Source: Stenotrophomonas sp. 57 (GTDB taxonomy: Bacteria; Pseudomonadota; Gammaproteobacteria; Xanthomonadales; Xanthomonadaceae). Taken from it: DNA of 64,000 nucleotides. This document shows, piece by piece, positions 43,501 through 53,168 of this stretch (position 1 is its first letter; every line of letters begins with the position of its first letter). The translations under genes and the position numbers were made by a program. The DNA lies in NCBI RefSeq assembly GCF_030291075.1, contig NZ_CP127407.1, positions 2,354,001 through 2,418,000 of the forward strand, given 5' to 3'. The notes beneath the pieces were generated by a model, which did not search any database, was not told where the DNA came from, and saw nothing but the letters and a program-made list of their open reading frames with translations.

Positions 43501-46500
43501 TACCACGCCTGATAGCTGGCGAGGGCCGCGTCGTAGGCCCCGGAGGCCTGGCTCGAACCAAGCAGCAAGGTGTTCTCCGGCTTCGGCGCACGCGCCGCGT
43601 TGAAGCGCGGATCACTGCCATCACCCAGATGGGTGGGCGTACCTGCGGTGTAGACACCGAAGCCGGATTTCATGCGCACGTCCTGCGCCGCCAGCAGCGC
43701 CAGGTCTCCCTTGCCTGTACGCAACACGCTCCAGGCCGGCGAGCCCAGGCGCTTGCCGTAGGTGGTGACTTCGGTAAGCGTACCGCCGCCGTAGCAGTAG
43801 CCGGTGACTGCACAGATATCTTCCTCTGACATGCCCATCTCGGCGCCAAGTTCCGATGCAGGCCTGCCGACCCAGGACTCATCCCCCCACCACATCAGCG
43901 AACCTTCCTTGTCCACCAGGCGCGGCGCCGCGCCGCAGAACGGTCCCAGTTCACAGATGTCACCTTCGGCGACACCCAGCATTTCAGCCGCCTCCCGGGG
44001 CGACTTGCCGACCAGACTGTCGTCCCCCCACCAGAACAGCGAACCTTCCAGGTTGACGACACGATCGCCTTTCCATTCCGTTGTGGTGGTCACCGTACCG
44101 ATGGTGCTGTAGTGGCTGTCGGCGAGCACGATGCTGCCGTCACTGCCCCAGCGACGCGTGCGCGGATCGGCAGACGCTGTATCTGCACCGGCCACCGCAG
44201 TCAGGTCCCATGACGTGGTCCCTTCTGGCAGCATCGAGGCCAACGCCCAATTGCGCCCCTGTCGGCCGCTGGCGTCGGCCACCCGCAGCTTCACCGGAGC
44301 GTCGCCGGCCAGTTCCACCCTGGTCATCGAGGGGATGATGGCACCGGCGTGCAGATCCAGCGCGCCGGAGAGCCGCATCACCATCGGCAACGCCACTCCG
44401 GCAGGCCACACCTGGGCCGCCACCGGTGCCGGATTGCGCAGGCGGAAGCCGGCGCCCAGCCGTGCGCCTGCCTGGAGGGTGAGCGCCTGGGCCAGCACGG
44501 TGCCTGCTGCCAGCACCTGGCCGCCATCGGTGGTCACCGCCGCCCCCAGCACACTGCCGGCGGGCAGCGTGAGCTCTGCCGACAGAGTCATGGCCACCGG
44601 CAGCACCGTACCCGACGGCAAGGTCAGCGCCTGGAACGGCAGGTCGTAATTCAGTGTCGCACCGGCGCGGAACTCAGTGCCGATCTGAAGCTTGACGCCC
44701 TCGCCGGGCACGATCAGGTCGCCACCAAATGCGGTGTTCGGCGAGCCCGCGCTCCGCCCTTCCAGCAGCACCCAGCCGTCCTCGTCCGGGTTGGCAGGCG
44801 GCGGCGCAAAACCGTCGTTGATGCTGCCGTAGACGTTGATATCGCCCTCGGCGCGCAGTACCAGCGCGGCCGATTCACCGAAGCCACGGCGCGCTGGATC
44901 AGTCCGGTTCGACTGCGGTCCGTAGCGGTAGCCGGACAGATCGATATCACCGGCCACCACCATGTCGCCACGCGGATTGTCAGTGCTGCTCCGCGCCACC
45001 AGCTGCACGCCGGGGCGCAGGCGGTAACTGCCCAGGGCGGCGGTGCGCTGCTGCAATCCCGTATTGGCCAGCGCGGCGTTCATCCACAGGCTGTTGTCCG
45101 GGTCCACCACCGTATCCAGCCATTGCTGGTTGATCACCTGCGGACGATGGCCGTGCACGTCTGGAGCGCTGGCCAGCGGCGCCGAATCGTAGCTGCGGAA
45201 GGCGTTGACCTGGAGGTCGCCGGCGCCGGCAATGCGGATGCCGCTGGCCACTTCGATTGCTGCATCGTTGCTGCCCACGCGGGGCACGTTGAGCTTGACG
45301 CTGCCGCGCGCGCGGCCGTCGTTCTGGCCCGGGCCGCTACCGGTCGCCACCGACGTGCCGGCGCGCAGGTCCATCGAGGCAGCGGCACCCAGCTGCAGGC
45401 TGCCGTTGGCCGAGGTCAGTTCAATCATGGCCCGGTTCGGGCTGTCGATGATCTTGCCGTAGCTGTCCACGCGCAGGCCGCTGCCATGCGCATCCAATGT
45501 GCCATCGATACGCAGCACATCGCGGGCCGACAGGCGGATGCTGCCGACCTGTTCGCCACTGGCATCGATGCGGCCCTTGACCTGCAGGCTGCCGCCATCG
45601 ACGCTGATATCAACGTTGCGTGCCTTCACTTCATCGCCGATCACCAGGTCGCCTTCGCTCAACTGGAAGGTCCGGCCACCGGTGATGCCGCCGGCGGTAA
45701 GCCGAGTGTTCAGGCCGGAGAAGTCCTGCAACTGGCGTGCACGCACCACCAGCTCGCCGCCGTCGTAAGGCACTTCGATTCCACCGGCGTCGTAGCGACC
45801 GCTGGCGCCGCCCAGCAGGGTCCCGGCCAGATCGACACGGCCGCCCTGTGGGCCCAGCGCTGCAACGGTCAAGCGGCCGCCGCGGTTGTTACGGGCGGAA
45901 AGATCGATACGCGACCCGGCGTCGGCAACGACATCACCTTCGCGGCTCGTCAGCGCCACGTCGCCGCCCCAGCTGTACTTGTCCACGTCGAACAGGCTGA
46001 CCTTGCGGCCGGCCATGTCCAGCACCGCGTTGCTGCCAAGCGTAATGCCCTGGCGGGCTTTGGCTTCGAACCGGCCGGACGCCAGCGCCACCCGGCTGTC
46101 GATGCCGATCCGTTCGGCCGTGATCGACAACTCTGCACCCAACGCATCGCTGCCCGTGGTCGCCGCAGCACCGCGCAGCTGCACCGTTCCGCCATTGCGG
46201 ATGGCCAGCTGCGCACCCGCGTTGCCGGTCAGCAGCGGGGTGACGATATCCAGCGCGCCGCCACTGAACTGCCAGCCGCTGCCTGCCACGTAGTCGCCCT
46301 GGCGCTGGAAGACGTCCAGGCTGCCCTTGCCGGAGAACAGCATGCGATCCGACGCCGCCAGCGTAACGCCGGCGAAGCCGAGCACCTGGCGATCCGCGGC
46401 CACCGACGAGCTGGGCCGGGTGAAGGGCGCACGCCCCAGCTCCAGCACCCGCGTACTGATCTCCAGCTGCCCTTGGCCCAGCCGCCCCACCATCGCCTCG

Positions 46501-49500
46501 CCGGCCGGTTGGGTCTGCTCACCGCCGGCCAATGCGGTGCCGGCCAGCGTACCGTCCCAGACCAGCGTATCGGCGAAGATGCGCGCGCGATCGGTAGCGC
46601 TGCCGTAGCCGTGAATGGCCGGTGCGCCCAGCACCAGGCTGCTGCGACCGGTTGCGCCCTCACGAGTGTCCAGGTCCACGCTGCCGAAGACGTTGATGGC
46701 ATCGCGCGCAGTCAGGCTGAGCGCCTCCAGCGCCGGCGCGCCGGTGGCGGTGTTTCCGCGCAGCAACCGCTGCAGCACCTCCTGGTTCATGGTCATGCCG
46801 GCCGGCAGGCCACCAGCCGCCGTTGCTGCCGCAATGGCTTCGGCACTACCGAGGTTGAGGGCCGACATGCCCAGGCCGAGCTGGCGCGTGCCATAGCTCA
46901 CCGCGTCGCCAATGTTCAAGGCGCCGTCGGTGACCACATTGATGCTGCCTGCCGACAGCAACCGGGTCTGGCCATTGCAGTCCACCTCGCATCCGCCGAT
47001 GTCGATCGCCACCGGACCGGCGGCACTGCCGCCCTGCGCACTGAGCGCCGTCAAGCGCTGGTTGGACACGGCAAGCAGGCCGCCCGACACCAGATAGGGC
47101 ACCGTGGGCTGAGCCACGCGCGAGGGATCGGCTCCGGCCAAGGTATCGATCGAAGCGCCCTGCTCGACCAGGATCCCCTTGCCCCCGAACGCAGCCGACA
47201 ACAGCACCTCCTGCGCCGTCAGGGTGACGCCGTTGCGCACCACGATGTGCTGCGCGCTGCCCTCCAGCGAATAAGTCGTCGCGTCACGTCGCAGCACGCC
47301 GCCGATCAGCATCGTTTCCGGGCGGAACGCATTGAGCGCCGAATCGAACAGGGTGGCACCGCTGCCGCTGCCGGTACTACCGCCCTGGGTAGCAATCTCC
47401 AGCATCGCCTCATTGGAAGCGAGCAGATTGACCGAAAGCGTGCCGCCCCGTCCGTCATTGCTGCCGGCGTTGAAGCGTGACACGCCCTGGAAGGTCGCGG
47501 CTGGCACGCTCGAACGTCCGGCGCCATCACCCAGCACCAGGTTGAGGTTGCCGGCATCCGTTGGCCGCCAGCGCAGCGCTTCACCACGCCGCTCGGCCAC
47601 GCCCTGTACGAACGCGCTGTAGGAGCTCTCGTTGTAGCTGGCATGGCGGCGCACCACATCCGCCGACGTCAGCACCAGATCAGTGAGCAGCGGTGAGACT
47701 CCACCCCCCAGGCTCTGCGCCTGGTGTCCACTGACGCGCCAGGAGCCGGTGCCGGTCGCCACTGGCTGTCGGCTGCCGACGGCGCTTTCAGTCCCGACTT
47801 CGACACGGAATGCGCCCTTCTGCAGTGCGTAGCTGGCCGGCAGCAGCGTGTAGGTTCCCGCGGGCAGGCCGGGAACCCCGGCAGGGATGACAATCTGCTG
47901 GCCAACGCGCGGATCGGTGCTGCCGTCAGCGAGCGCCTGCGGCGCCTCCGTGCCCGAGCGTCCGGGCATGATCGCGTAGACCGCATTGTCACTGTCGCTG
48001 AAACGGTAGCGCGGGTTCGCATCCGCCAGCGCATGCCGCAGGACGTCCACCGAACCGCCCCGCCCGGCCACGAATGCAGCGCCGGACAGTTCACCGCTGC
48101 CGGACACGTCCAGCACGCTGCCCGCCACGCCATTGAAGGCGTTGGCCACGATGTCGATACCGATCGGGATGTTGTTCGAGCCGGGGCCCAGCACATCGAA
48201 GTCGGCACCGTTGCGGCGCCAGCCCACACCATCCACGGTGCCGCCAAACGGCAGCTGCAGGCCCGCTCCGCTCACCGACGTCACACTGCCTGCAAGCAGG
48301 TCGACGCGGCCGGCCACATCGGCGTTGAACTTCCGGCCGCCGAGCTGCACATGGCCCCACGGCACCTGCACATTGCCGCCCTGCACCACCGTCGCCGCCA
48401 CCAGCTCCAGGCTGCCGAACGCAGAGTCCGGTGCCGGTTGCGCGCCGCCTGCAATGCCATGAATGCGCAGCACGGCGTCGGGGTTCTGCCAGAACGGCTC
48501 GCCTGAAGGTCCGATGTCGGGGACGCCGGCCACGATGCGTCCCTTGGCCCGGGCTGCCGGGTACAGGCGTGCGGCGCTGATGTCGATGGAACCCGGGCTT
48601 GCCAGCGTGGAGACCAGCGAACTGCTGGCGACCGGGGCCAGCAAGCGGATGTCACCGCGGCTGCGCAGCGCGACCTGATCAAAGCCCGCCAGCCAGTTCA
48701 CATCGCGCAGGTCGATCAGATCGGCGCCCACCTCCAGGCGATGCTGCCGGCCGGCGTCGAGGGGCGCCTCCAGCGGGCGCAACGTGCCTTCGCCGGCCGG
48801 TTGCCACCAGCGGCCCTGCGCAAGGCGGACATACGGCGCGGCCAGTTGCAGGTGACCGCCCTCGCTGCCACCCGGGACGAAGCCGAGGTAACGCTCGCTC
48901 AAGCCCTGGAGGCGCAGGCTCTGGTCCATGCGCAGATTGACGTCCCCCTGCGCACGGACGTCACCGAACAGGGCCAGATGATCGAAACCACCGGCCTCGA
49001 TCTGCTCCACCGACAGTCCGGCATGGCCGTACTCGAGGCGCGCAGGCAGGTCCGCCGTCTGCGCGGCGTGCTGGGTCAGTGAGATCACGCGCGGTGCCAA
49101 CACGTCCTTGCCGTTTGCCGTCCTGCCGTAGGTGCCGCCACCGAAGGCAACCCCCAGGGTGCCGCCGCGCGCGCCGTCGCCGCCGGCCGCTGCGTCCAGT
49201 TCACCCTGCAGGTACAAGGCATTGCCGCTGCGCAGCACGATGCTGCCGCCATCGCTGTCCACGCGGGTGCGCCCGCTGCCATCGATATCGAGCAGCGCCG
49301 ATGCACCGGAGGCATCCAGCCGCGCCCCACGCTCCACCACCACGAAGGTATCGGGTGGAAGGTGGCGTACGTTGTCCTGGTCTTCCCAGTCCAGCGCGCC
49401 CCCGATCTCGATCGTTCCGCCCTTGCGCACCTGCCCGCGCAACGTCCCGCGCGCGTCGCGCAGCGAAACGGTATCGCCACTCACGTCCAACAGCGCGCCA

Positions 49501-52500
49501 TCGGCGATCGTCCACTGACGCTCGCGGCGTGCATCACCACGTACACCGGATGGATCAAATGCCTCATCCAGGCGGATGCGGCCGCCGGCTGCCTTCAGAT
49601 GACCGGCCACGCTCAGGTTGCCGGCGCTGGACAGTTCGATCGACTGGCCCGGGTCGACCTCGATCCTGGCCCCCTTGCCAACGCGCAGGTCGGCCGTGGA
49701 CAGCAGATGCCCCGCGCGCAGTGTCAGGCTCGCGCCGCCACGCTGCGACACGCGACCACTGCTCGGATCGGCCTCGTACAACGGTGGCATCCAGGCCTGC
49801 ACGCCCTGCTCGCGGACCAGAGCCTGCCCTGCGCCGTCGGCCAAGCGCAGCGCGGGACGTTGCACCTGCAGCGGGGTGCCCTCTTCAACCGTCAAACCGT
49901 TGTGACCGGCGATGTCATAGCCGGCGAAGCCGCTGTTGAACAGCGCTGCCTGCAATCGCAGCGAGGCTGCCGATGCTTCCGTGCCGGGCGCGCCGATGGA
50001 CACCGCACCGCCGGTTGCCAATATGAAGTTGCCGCTGCCATTGCCGAGCGCGCTGAAGCGCGCGCCCTCGCCGAAGCCCAGCCGGCCGCTGCCGTCGGTG
50101 GCGACCTCGGTGCTGGCTGCGAGCAGACTGACGCTGCCGCCCTTGCCGACGCGCCCCTTGCCGTTGGCATCGATCGCACCGCCGGCATCAACCAGAATCG
50201 CTGCTCCCTCGCCCACGCCGATATCGTGGCTGCTGTTGAAGCGCACCTGTCCGCCGTCGATCCACGCCTGTACGGGACCGCCCTCCGGCGCTGCAAGCGC
50301 GTTGCTCCAGCCACCGCCAAGATCGATCCGCGCGCCGGCCGCGACATCCACCGCACCACGTCCGGACGTCAGCAATGCCGTGGGCCCGCCAAGCGCCGCA
50401 AGCAGATTTCCGGCTTCCACCTGCCCGCCGGCAATCTGCACCGTTCCACCGAAGCTGACGCGGCTTGCGGTGAGCCCAAGCCGGCCGCCCTCCTGCAACC
50501 TGAGCGTGCCATCGAGATCGATACGGCCGGCCGAAGCGAGGTCCACCTGCCCCCATCGCTGCGCGCTCAGCACCTCACTGTCCAGCCACACGGTATTGCG
50601 CTGTGCGTCCCCGACCGGCGCCTGCAGCGTCCACGGCCGGGGGTCGGCCTTGAGCGCTCCAATGCGGACATTCGAGTCGAACACCGCGCTGCGCCCGCTG
50701 TTGTCAAAACGCCCGAGCCACAGCTGGGCGTTGCGGGCCGCCGCCGTCTGTGCCTGCGCATAGCCGTCCTGCCCCTGATCGGGCCGGCGCGTCTGCTGTG
50801 TGCCCTGGAAGGCCACCGTATCCACCTGGCCCTCCAGGGCGGCCGTGGGCGCCGAGATCAACAGGCGGCCAGCATCGCGTCCCACGGTGTAGCCATTGTC
50901 GAAGCGCTGGCCCGGGGCAACCAGCGGATTGCGGAACGATTCGGTCACCCCCCAACGTTCCTGCTTCAGTTCATAGCCCTGGTACAGGCCGTCGTACAGC
51001 ATCTCCGCCGGCGCATCGTCAAGGCGGTACAACTGGCCATCGCGGCCGCGCAGCCAGCTCTGCTGCACCGCGCCGGACTGCACATCCAGGCTGCCCCCGG
51101 CCAGATTGATGCGCGAACCGGCGTGACTGACGACTTCCTTGCCTGCCAACTGGACGGTACCGCCCTGCGCTGCCCATTCGCTGATCGAATGCCCCTGATT
51201 GTCCAGGTAGCCACCCACTTCCAGCAGGCCGCCGCCGGCATACCAGCGCGTGCCTTCGTAGCCACCGGTACCGGCGGCAACTTCGGTCAACTGGCGGCGG
51301 TCGATCCACACCTCGCTGCTGATCAGCCTGCCACTGTCACGATTGTCCGGCGAGTCGCGCAGCTCGTTGCCCTGCACCTTCACCTTGACGTTGTTGCTTT
51401 CCATCGCCACCTGCACACCCACCGCACCGGAGACGTCCACGCGCGCGCCATCGTCCAGATAGCTGCGCCGGCTGGCGTCGGCGATCACCTGGCCGCCGGT
51501 GGCCACTGCCAGCGAGCCGGCCTGGAAGTTCACATCGCCGCCGGAGACGACTTCGATGCGCGATTGCTCGCGGCGGTCCTGCAGGCGCGAGAGATTATCG
51601 AAGGTGCCACTGTTGCTGGCACCGCGAAGCTTGTCCTGCTCGGCCGATTCCTTGATGAGCGCGTTGCGCTGGCTGTCCAGCGCCGTGCTCTTGCCATCGT
51701 CTTCCAGCAGCACTGCCGTGGTCGAGCCGGCAGCCAGGGTCACGCTGCCGGCCGCATCGGACGCCGAGTTCAACAGGTGCACCGTACCGCGCTGGTTCAA
51801 TGAGGTGGTCGCAACGGCCACTCCAGCCTGCTCGACGGTGCGGCCGGCCAGCGTGACATCGCCTTCGCGCGCCTGGATCAGGCCACTGTTGCGAACGCTG
51901 CCGGCCGTGCTGTCAGCGACGAAGCGCGGCGCGATCTCGTTGCCACGGGTGGTCGATGCAGTGTTCTGCGCCGTGCCCACGCCGCGACGGATCACGAAAC
52001 TGTCACCGGCGGCCAGCTGGGCCTGCCCCTTGCGGGTTTCAATCTGGCCCGCGTTTTCCACGCTGTGGCCAGCCAGCAGCACGTAGCCGCCGCCCCGTGT
52101 CGCCGTGGTCGGTTCGTGCGTGGTGATGCGCGCACCGCGTTCAACCATGACCTTGCCCACGGCGTCGGTCAGCGCCGAGGTGTTCGCGTCGGCACTGTAC
52201 AGGCCCTGCTCGCGGAACTGCACATCGCTGATGCGCGCCGCCGCCGCGACCAGGTTGCGGACATTGACCTGGCTGTTGTTGCCGAATAGCACACCGTTGC
52301 GGTTGGCCACGAACACCGTGCCATCGGCCTTCAGCTGGCCGAGAATCTGGCTGGGCCTTGCGGCGGGATCATTGACCCGGTTCAACACGGCCCAGTCGGG
52401 GTTCTGCAGGAAGTTCAGCGTGGTGTTGCCACCAATGTTGAAGGTTTCCCAGTTCAGGATCGCCTGGTCGGCGGTCTGCTCGATGTTGACCAGCACCCGC

Positions 52501-52964
52501 CCCTCGGTGGTCTGCGACTGGATGGCCTCACGGGCGTTGATCCAGCCACGGGTCAGCGGATTCTCGTCGACCTTCAGGCCATCCTTGCCCAGGCCATCGG
52601 CCACAACGAAGCCCGCCTCGCGGCGCGCCTGCCGTGCCTGCTCCTGCAGGCGCTGCTGCAGGGCGATGGCCTGCGCGGCCGTGCCGAGGTTGTCGATGGA
52701 CTGCTGCAGTTTCTGCCGCGCCGCATCCTGCTGCTGTGCGGGCAGCTGGAACTGGATCGCCACGCCGTTGGGCATGCGCCCGCTCTGGGCCGCCGCACCC
52801 TGCGCCGCACCGCGCTCGGCAAACCAGCCGGGGCTGAATGCCTGCTGGGCCTGGCTGGCCGGGGCCACCATGCTGCCCAAGGCCACGGCGACGGCCCAGG
52901 CCATCGGGTGGCTGCGCCACAGGGCGGCAGGGAAGCGGGCGGCGGGCGAATGCGGGTGCGACAT
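40581..52964 (-). CDS. Giant TpsA filamentous-haemagglutinin-like adhesin (DUF3739 type)
   Basis: This 4127-residue secreted protein starts MSHPHSPAARF. The signal peptide ends near residue 40 (ASQAQQ), and a Gln-rich coiled segment (72-118) precedes the TPS secretion domain (about 120-400) with the hallmarks ILNWETFNIGG (169-179) and NRNGVLFG (221-228). A very long beta-helix of Gly/Asp-rich strands follows, with repeated 'DVSG' and 'LDAGGR' turns. Two Cys-pair modules (around 43790-44046 in the DNA) and a set of tandem 18-residue repeats (44330-44660) interrupt the helix. The C-terminus is an Ala/Ser/Gln-rich region of DUF3739 type. ATG 52964 has GAGG upstream. Partner: the TpsB encoded at 36081. 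It resembles PdtA of P. aeruginosa in type and context. Confidence 0.9.
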   Translation of the reverse strand: MSHPHSPAARFPAALWRSHPMAWAVAVALGSMVAPASQAQQAFSPGWFAERGAAQGAAAQSGRMPNGVAIQFQLPAQQQDAARQKLQQSIDNLGTAAQAIALQQRLQEQARQARREAGFVVADGLGKDGLKVDENPLTRGWINAREAIQSQTTEGRVLVNIEQTADQAILNWETFNIGGNTTLNFLQNPDWAVLNRVNDPAARPSQILGQLKADGTVFVANRNGVLFGNNSQVNVRNLVAAAARISDVQFREQGLYSADANTSALTDAVGKVMVERGARITTHEPTTATRGGGYVLLAGHSVENAGQIETRKGQAQLAAGDSFVIRRGVGTAQNTASTTRGNEIAPRFVADSTAGSVRNSGLIQAREGDVTLAGRTVEQAGVAVATTSLNQRGTVHLLNSASDAAGSVTLAAGSTTAVLLEDDGKSTALDSQRNALIKESAEQDKLRGASNSGTFDNLSRLQDRREQSRIEVVSGGDVNFQAGSLAVATGGQVIADASRRSYLDDGARVDVSGAVGVQVAMESNNVKVKVQGNELRDSPDNRDSGRLISSEVWIDRRQLTEVAAGTGGYEGTRWYAGGGLLEVGGYLDNQGHSISEWAAQGGTVQLAGKEVVSHAGSRINLAGGSLDVQSGAVQQSWLRGRDGQLYRLDDAPAEMLYDGLYQGYELKQERWGVTESFRNPLVAPGQRFDNGYTVGRDAGRLLISAPTAALEGQVDTVAFQGTQQTRRPDQGQDGYAQAQTAAARNAQLWLGRFDNSGRSAVFDSNVRIGALKADPRPWTLQAPVGDAQRNTVWLDSEVLSAQRWGQVDLASAGRIDLDGTLRLQEGGRLGLTASRVSFGGTVQIAGGQVEAGNLLAALGGPTALLTSGRGAVDVAAGARIDLGGGWSNALAAPEGGPVQAWIDGGQVRFNSSHDIGVGEGAAILVDAGGAIDANGKGRVGKGGSVSLLAASTEVATDGSGRLGFGEGARFSALGNGSGNFILATGGAVSIGAPGTEASAASLRLQAALFNSGFAGYDIAGHNGLTVEEGTPLQVQRPALRLADGAGQALVREQGVQAWMPPLYEADPSSGRVSQRGGASLTLRAGHLLSTADLRVGKGARIEVDPGQSIELSSAGNLSVAGHLKAAGGRIRLDEAFDPSGVRGDARRERQWTIADGALLDVSGDTVSLRDARGTLRGQVRKGGTIEIGGALDWEDQDNVRHLPPDTFVVVERGARLDASGASALLDIDGSGRTRVDSDGGSIVLRSGNALYLQGELDAAAGGDGARGGTLGVAFGGGTYGRTANGKDVLAPRVISLTQHAAQTADLPARLEYGHAGLSVEQIEAGGFDHLALFGDVRAQGDVNLRMDQSLRLQGLSERYLGFVPGGSEGGHLQLAAPYVRLAQGRWWQPAGEGTLRPLEAPLDAGRQHRLEVGADLIDLRDVNWLAGFDQVALRSRGDIRLLAPVASSSLVSTLASPGSIDISAARLYPAARAKGRIVAGVPDIGPSGEPFWQNPDAVLRIHGIAGGAQPAPDSAFGSLELVAATVVQGGNVQVPWGHVQLGGRKFNADVAGRVDLLAGSVTSVSGAGLQLPFGGTVDGVGWRRNGADFDVLGPGSNNIPIGIDIVANAFNGVAGSVLDVSGSGELSGAAFVAGRGGSVDVLRHALADANPRYRFSDSDNAVYAIMPGRSGTEAPQALADGSTDPRVGQQIVIPAGVPGLPAGTYTLLPASYALQKGAFRVEVGTESAVGSRQPVATGTGSWRVSGHQAQSLGGGVSPLLTDLVLTSADVVRRHASYNESSYSAFVQGVAERRGEALRWRPTDAGNLNLVLGDGAGRSSVPAATFQGVSRFNAGSNDGRGGTLSVNLLASNEAMLEIATQGGSTGSGSGATLFDSALNAFRPETMLIGGVLRRDATTYSLEGSAQHIVVRNGVTLTAQEVLLSAAFGGKGILVEQGASIDTLAGADPSRVAQPTVPYLVSGGLLAVSNQRLTALSAQGGSAAGPVAIDIGGCEVDCNGQTRLLSAGSINVVTDGALNIGDAVSYGTRQLGLGMSALNLGSAEAIAAATAAGGLPAGMTMNQEVLQRLLRGNTATGAPALEALSLTARDAINVFGSVDLDTREGATGRSSLVLGAPAIHGYGSATDRARIFADTLVWDGTLAGTALAGGEQTQPAGEAMVGRLGQGQLEISTRVLELGRAPFTRPSSSVAADRQVLGFAGVTLAASDRMLFSGKGSLDVFQRQGDYVAGSGWQFSGGALDIVTPLLTGNAGAQLAIRNGGTVQLRGAAATTGSDALGAELSITAERIGIDSRVALASGRFEAKARQGITLGSNAVLDMAGRKVSLFDVDKYSWGGDVALTSREGDVVADAGSRIDLSARNNRGGRLTVAALGPQGGRVDLAGTLLGGASGRYDAGGIEVPYDGGELVVRARQLQDFSGLNTRLTAGGITGGRTFQLSEGDLVIGDEVKARNVDISVDGGSLQVKGRIDASGEQVGSIRLSARDVLRIDGTLDAHGSGLRVDSYGKIIDSPNRAMIELTSANGSLQLGAAASMDLRAGTSVATGSGPGQNDGRARGSVKLNVPRVGSNDAAIEVASGIRIAGAGDLQVNAFRSYDSAPLASAPDVHGHRPQVINQQWLDTVVDPDNSLWMNAALANTGLQQRTAALGSYRLRPGVQLVARSSTDNPRGDMVVAGDIDLSGYRYGPQSNRTDPARRGFGESAALVLRAEGDINVYGSINDGFAPPPANPDEDGWVLLEGRSAGSPNTAFGGDLIVPGEGVKLQIGTEFRAGATLNYDLPFQALTLPSGTVLPVAMTLSAELTLPAGSVLGAAVTTDGGQVLAAGTVLAQALTLQAGARLGAGFRLRNPAPVAAQVWPAGVALPMVMRLSGALDLHAGAIIPSMTRVELAGDAPVKLRVADASGRQGRNWALASMLPEGTTSWDLTAVAGADTASADPRTRRWGSDGSIVLADSHYSTIGTVTTTTEWKGDRVVNLEGSLFWWGDDSLVGKSPREAAEMLGVAEGDICELGPFCGAAPRLVDKEGSLMWWGDESWVGRPASELGAEMGMSEEDICAVTGYCYGGGTLTEVTTYGKRLGSPAWSVLRTGKGDLALLAAQDVRMKSGFGVYTAGTPTHLGDGSDPRFNAARAPKPENTLLLGSSQASGAYDAALASYQAWYPDQGGNLRIEAGRDIIGDTWSFRAESGTVQRDQAGHSSAAVGNWLWRQGSGTTGGVVQTPTSWWINFGTYSTVRPELDATPRLVGFTGFGTLGGGNLSLDAGRHMGMLDSMGNALGYEISPHSSALSVAVGSTGRVVDGQLHVTGGGDMALRSGGALNPGLRASSRGSTSDQQDLDVNGVLTNIRGNTRIDAARIGGLSAVQASYGQLGLKDPLVADSPVAMAGPVLVLGDSTAQLQARGDVVLGSAADPGRVPVANFNTIVLDDGSRASGTSWFSLWTPRTALDLFSAGGNLSPGLVGTQHVSGSNQAREVVENNASNGDIYLNYWLYPSRFTAIAASGNINLANLRSGSVPDAQDVILLAPSASGRLDVLAGGSILAANRATQIARSSSDARIPGPFDPGFIAQGPGNAGTVRSNVSVDGNAASPGTVLPYFAFGPNTALGASLLATPTAVSRFYAVAGDIIGLGSGSRRQLSRNGQNGGRTVFDWFEAGSAVRLRAGRDVISADVTALNTRGTDISGIEAGRDIIRSNLTVAGPGNVEVSAGRQLRQEEAGSIVSLGGIVQGDTRPGASIALTAGNQAIDFDALRTRYLDPANLADASQSLASQPGKAVKIYDKELKQWLQQRFGSVVEGAEALAAFDRLPKEQQRIFLRQVYYAELREGGREYTDAEGPRFGSYLRGREAIATLMPDKDAAGTAIDRTGDIVMYGGSGVRTEAGGNIELMVPGGQIVVGVQGVVPPASAGLVTQGQGDIRLFSQDSVLLGLSRVMTTFGGDILAWSEQGDINAGRGSQTTLLYTPPRRVYDGWGNVILSPQAPANGAGIATLNPIAEVPPGDVDLIAPLGTIDAGEAGIRVSGNINLAALQVLNAANIQVQGESKGLPVLATVNVNALASASAAANSASQAAQDVMRKSQDDARRNQPSVISVQILGFGSGTSSINPPARGNTANAAYDANSAFQFPQASRDEGTQRR

Positions 52965-53108
52965 CGGGGACCTCGTCAACCTGATGGGCCGCGCTGGCGG
53001 CGGCGTGTACGGATGGGCCTGCGCGAGACACGCCCTGCACCTCATAGACGGTGGCGGCGGCGTGAAGACGACAGGCACATCCCGGTCATGCAGCGGACAT
53101 ACGCAGAA

Positions 53109-53132
53109 GGCGCCGGCATTGCTGCCGGCGCC
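53109..53132 (-). terminator. GCAA-loop hairpin between DING-protein gene and tpsA
   Basis: On the minus strand GGCGCCGGCA-GCAA-TGCCGGCGCC is a perfect 10-bp stem closed by a GNRA-type tetraloop, 37 bp after the DING-protein stop. There is no clear T run. It may partly terminate or stabilise the upstream message and let some read-through reach tpsA. Confidence 0.6.
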
Positions 53133-53168
53133 CTTGTGCATCTCCTGCAACTACAGAAGCAATGGCAG

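Noticed and set aside
44349..47480. 1043-codon open frame antisense to tpsA
   Set aside because: High-GC antisense frames stay open opposite well-biased genes. The translation is His/Arg/Gln-rich without domains, while the minus strand is a coherent TpsA.
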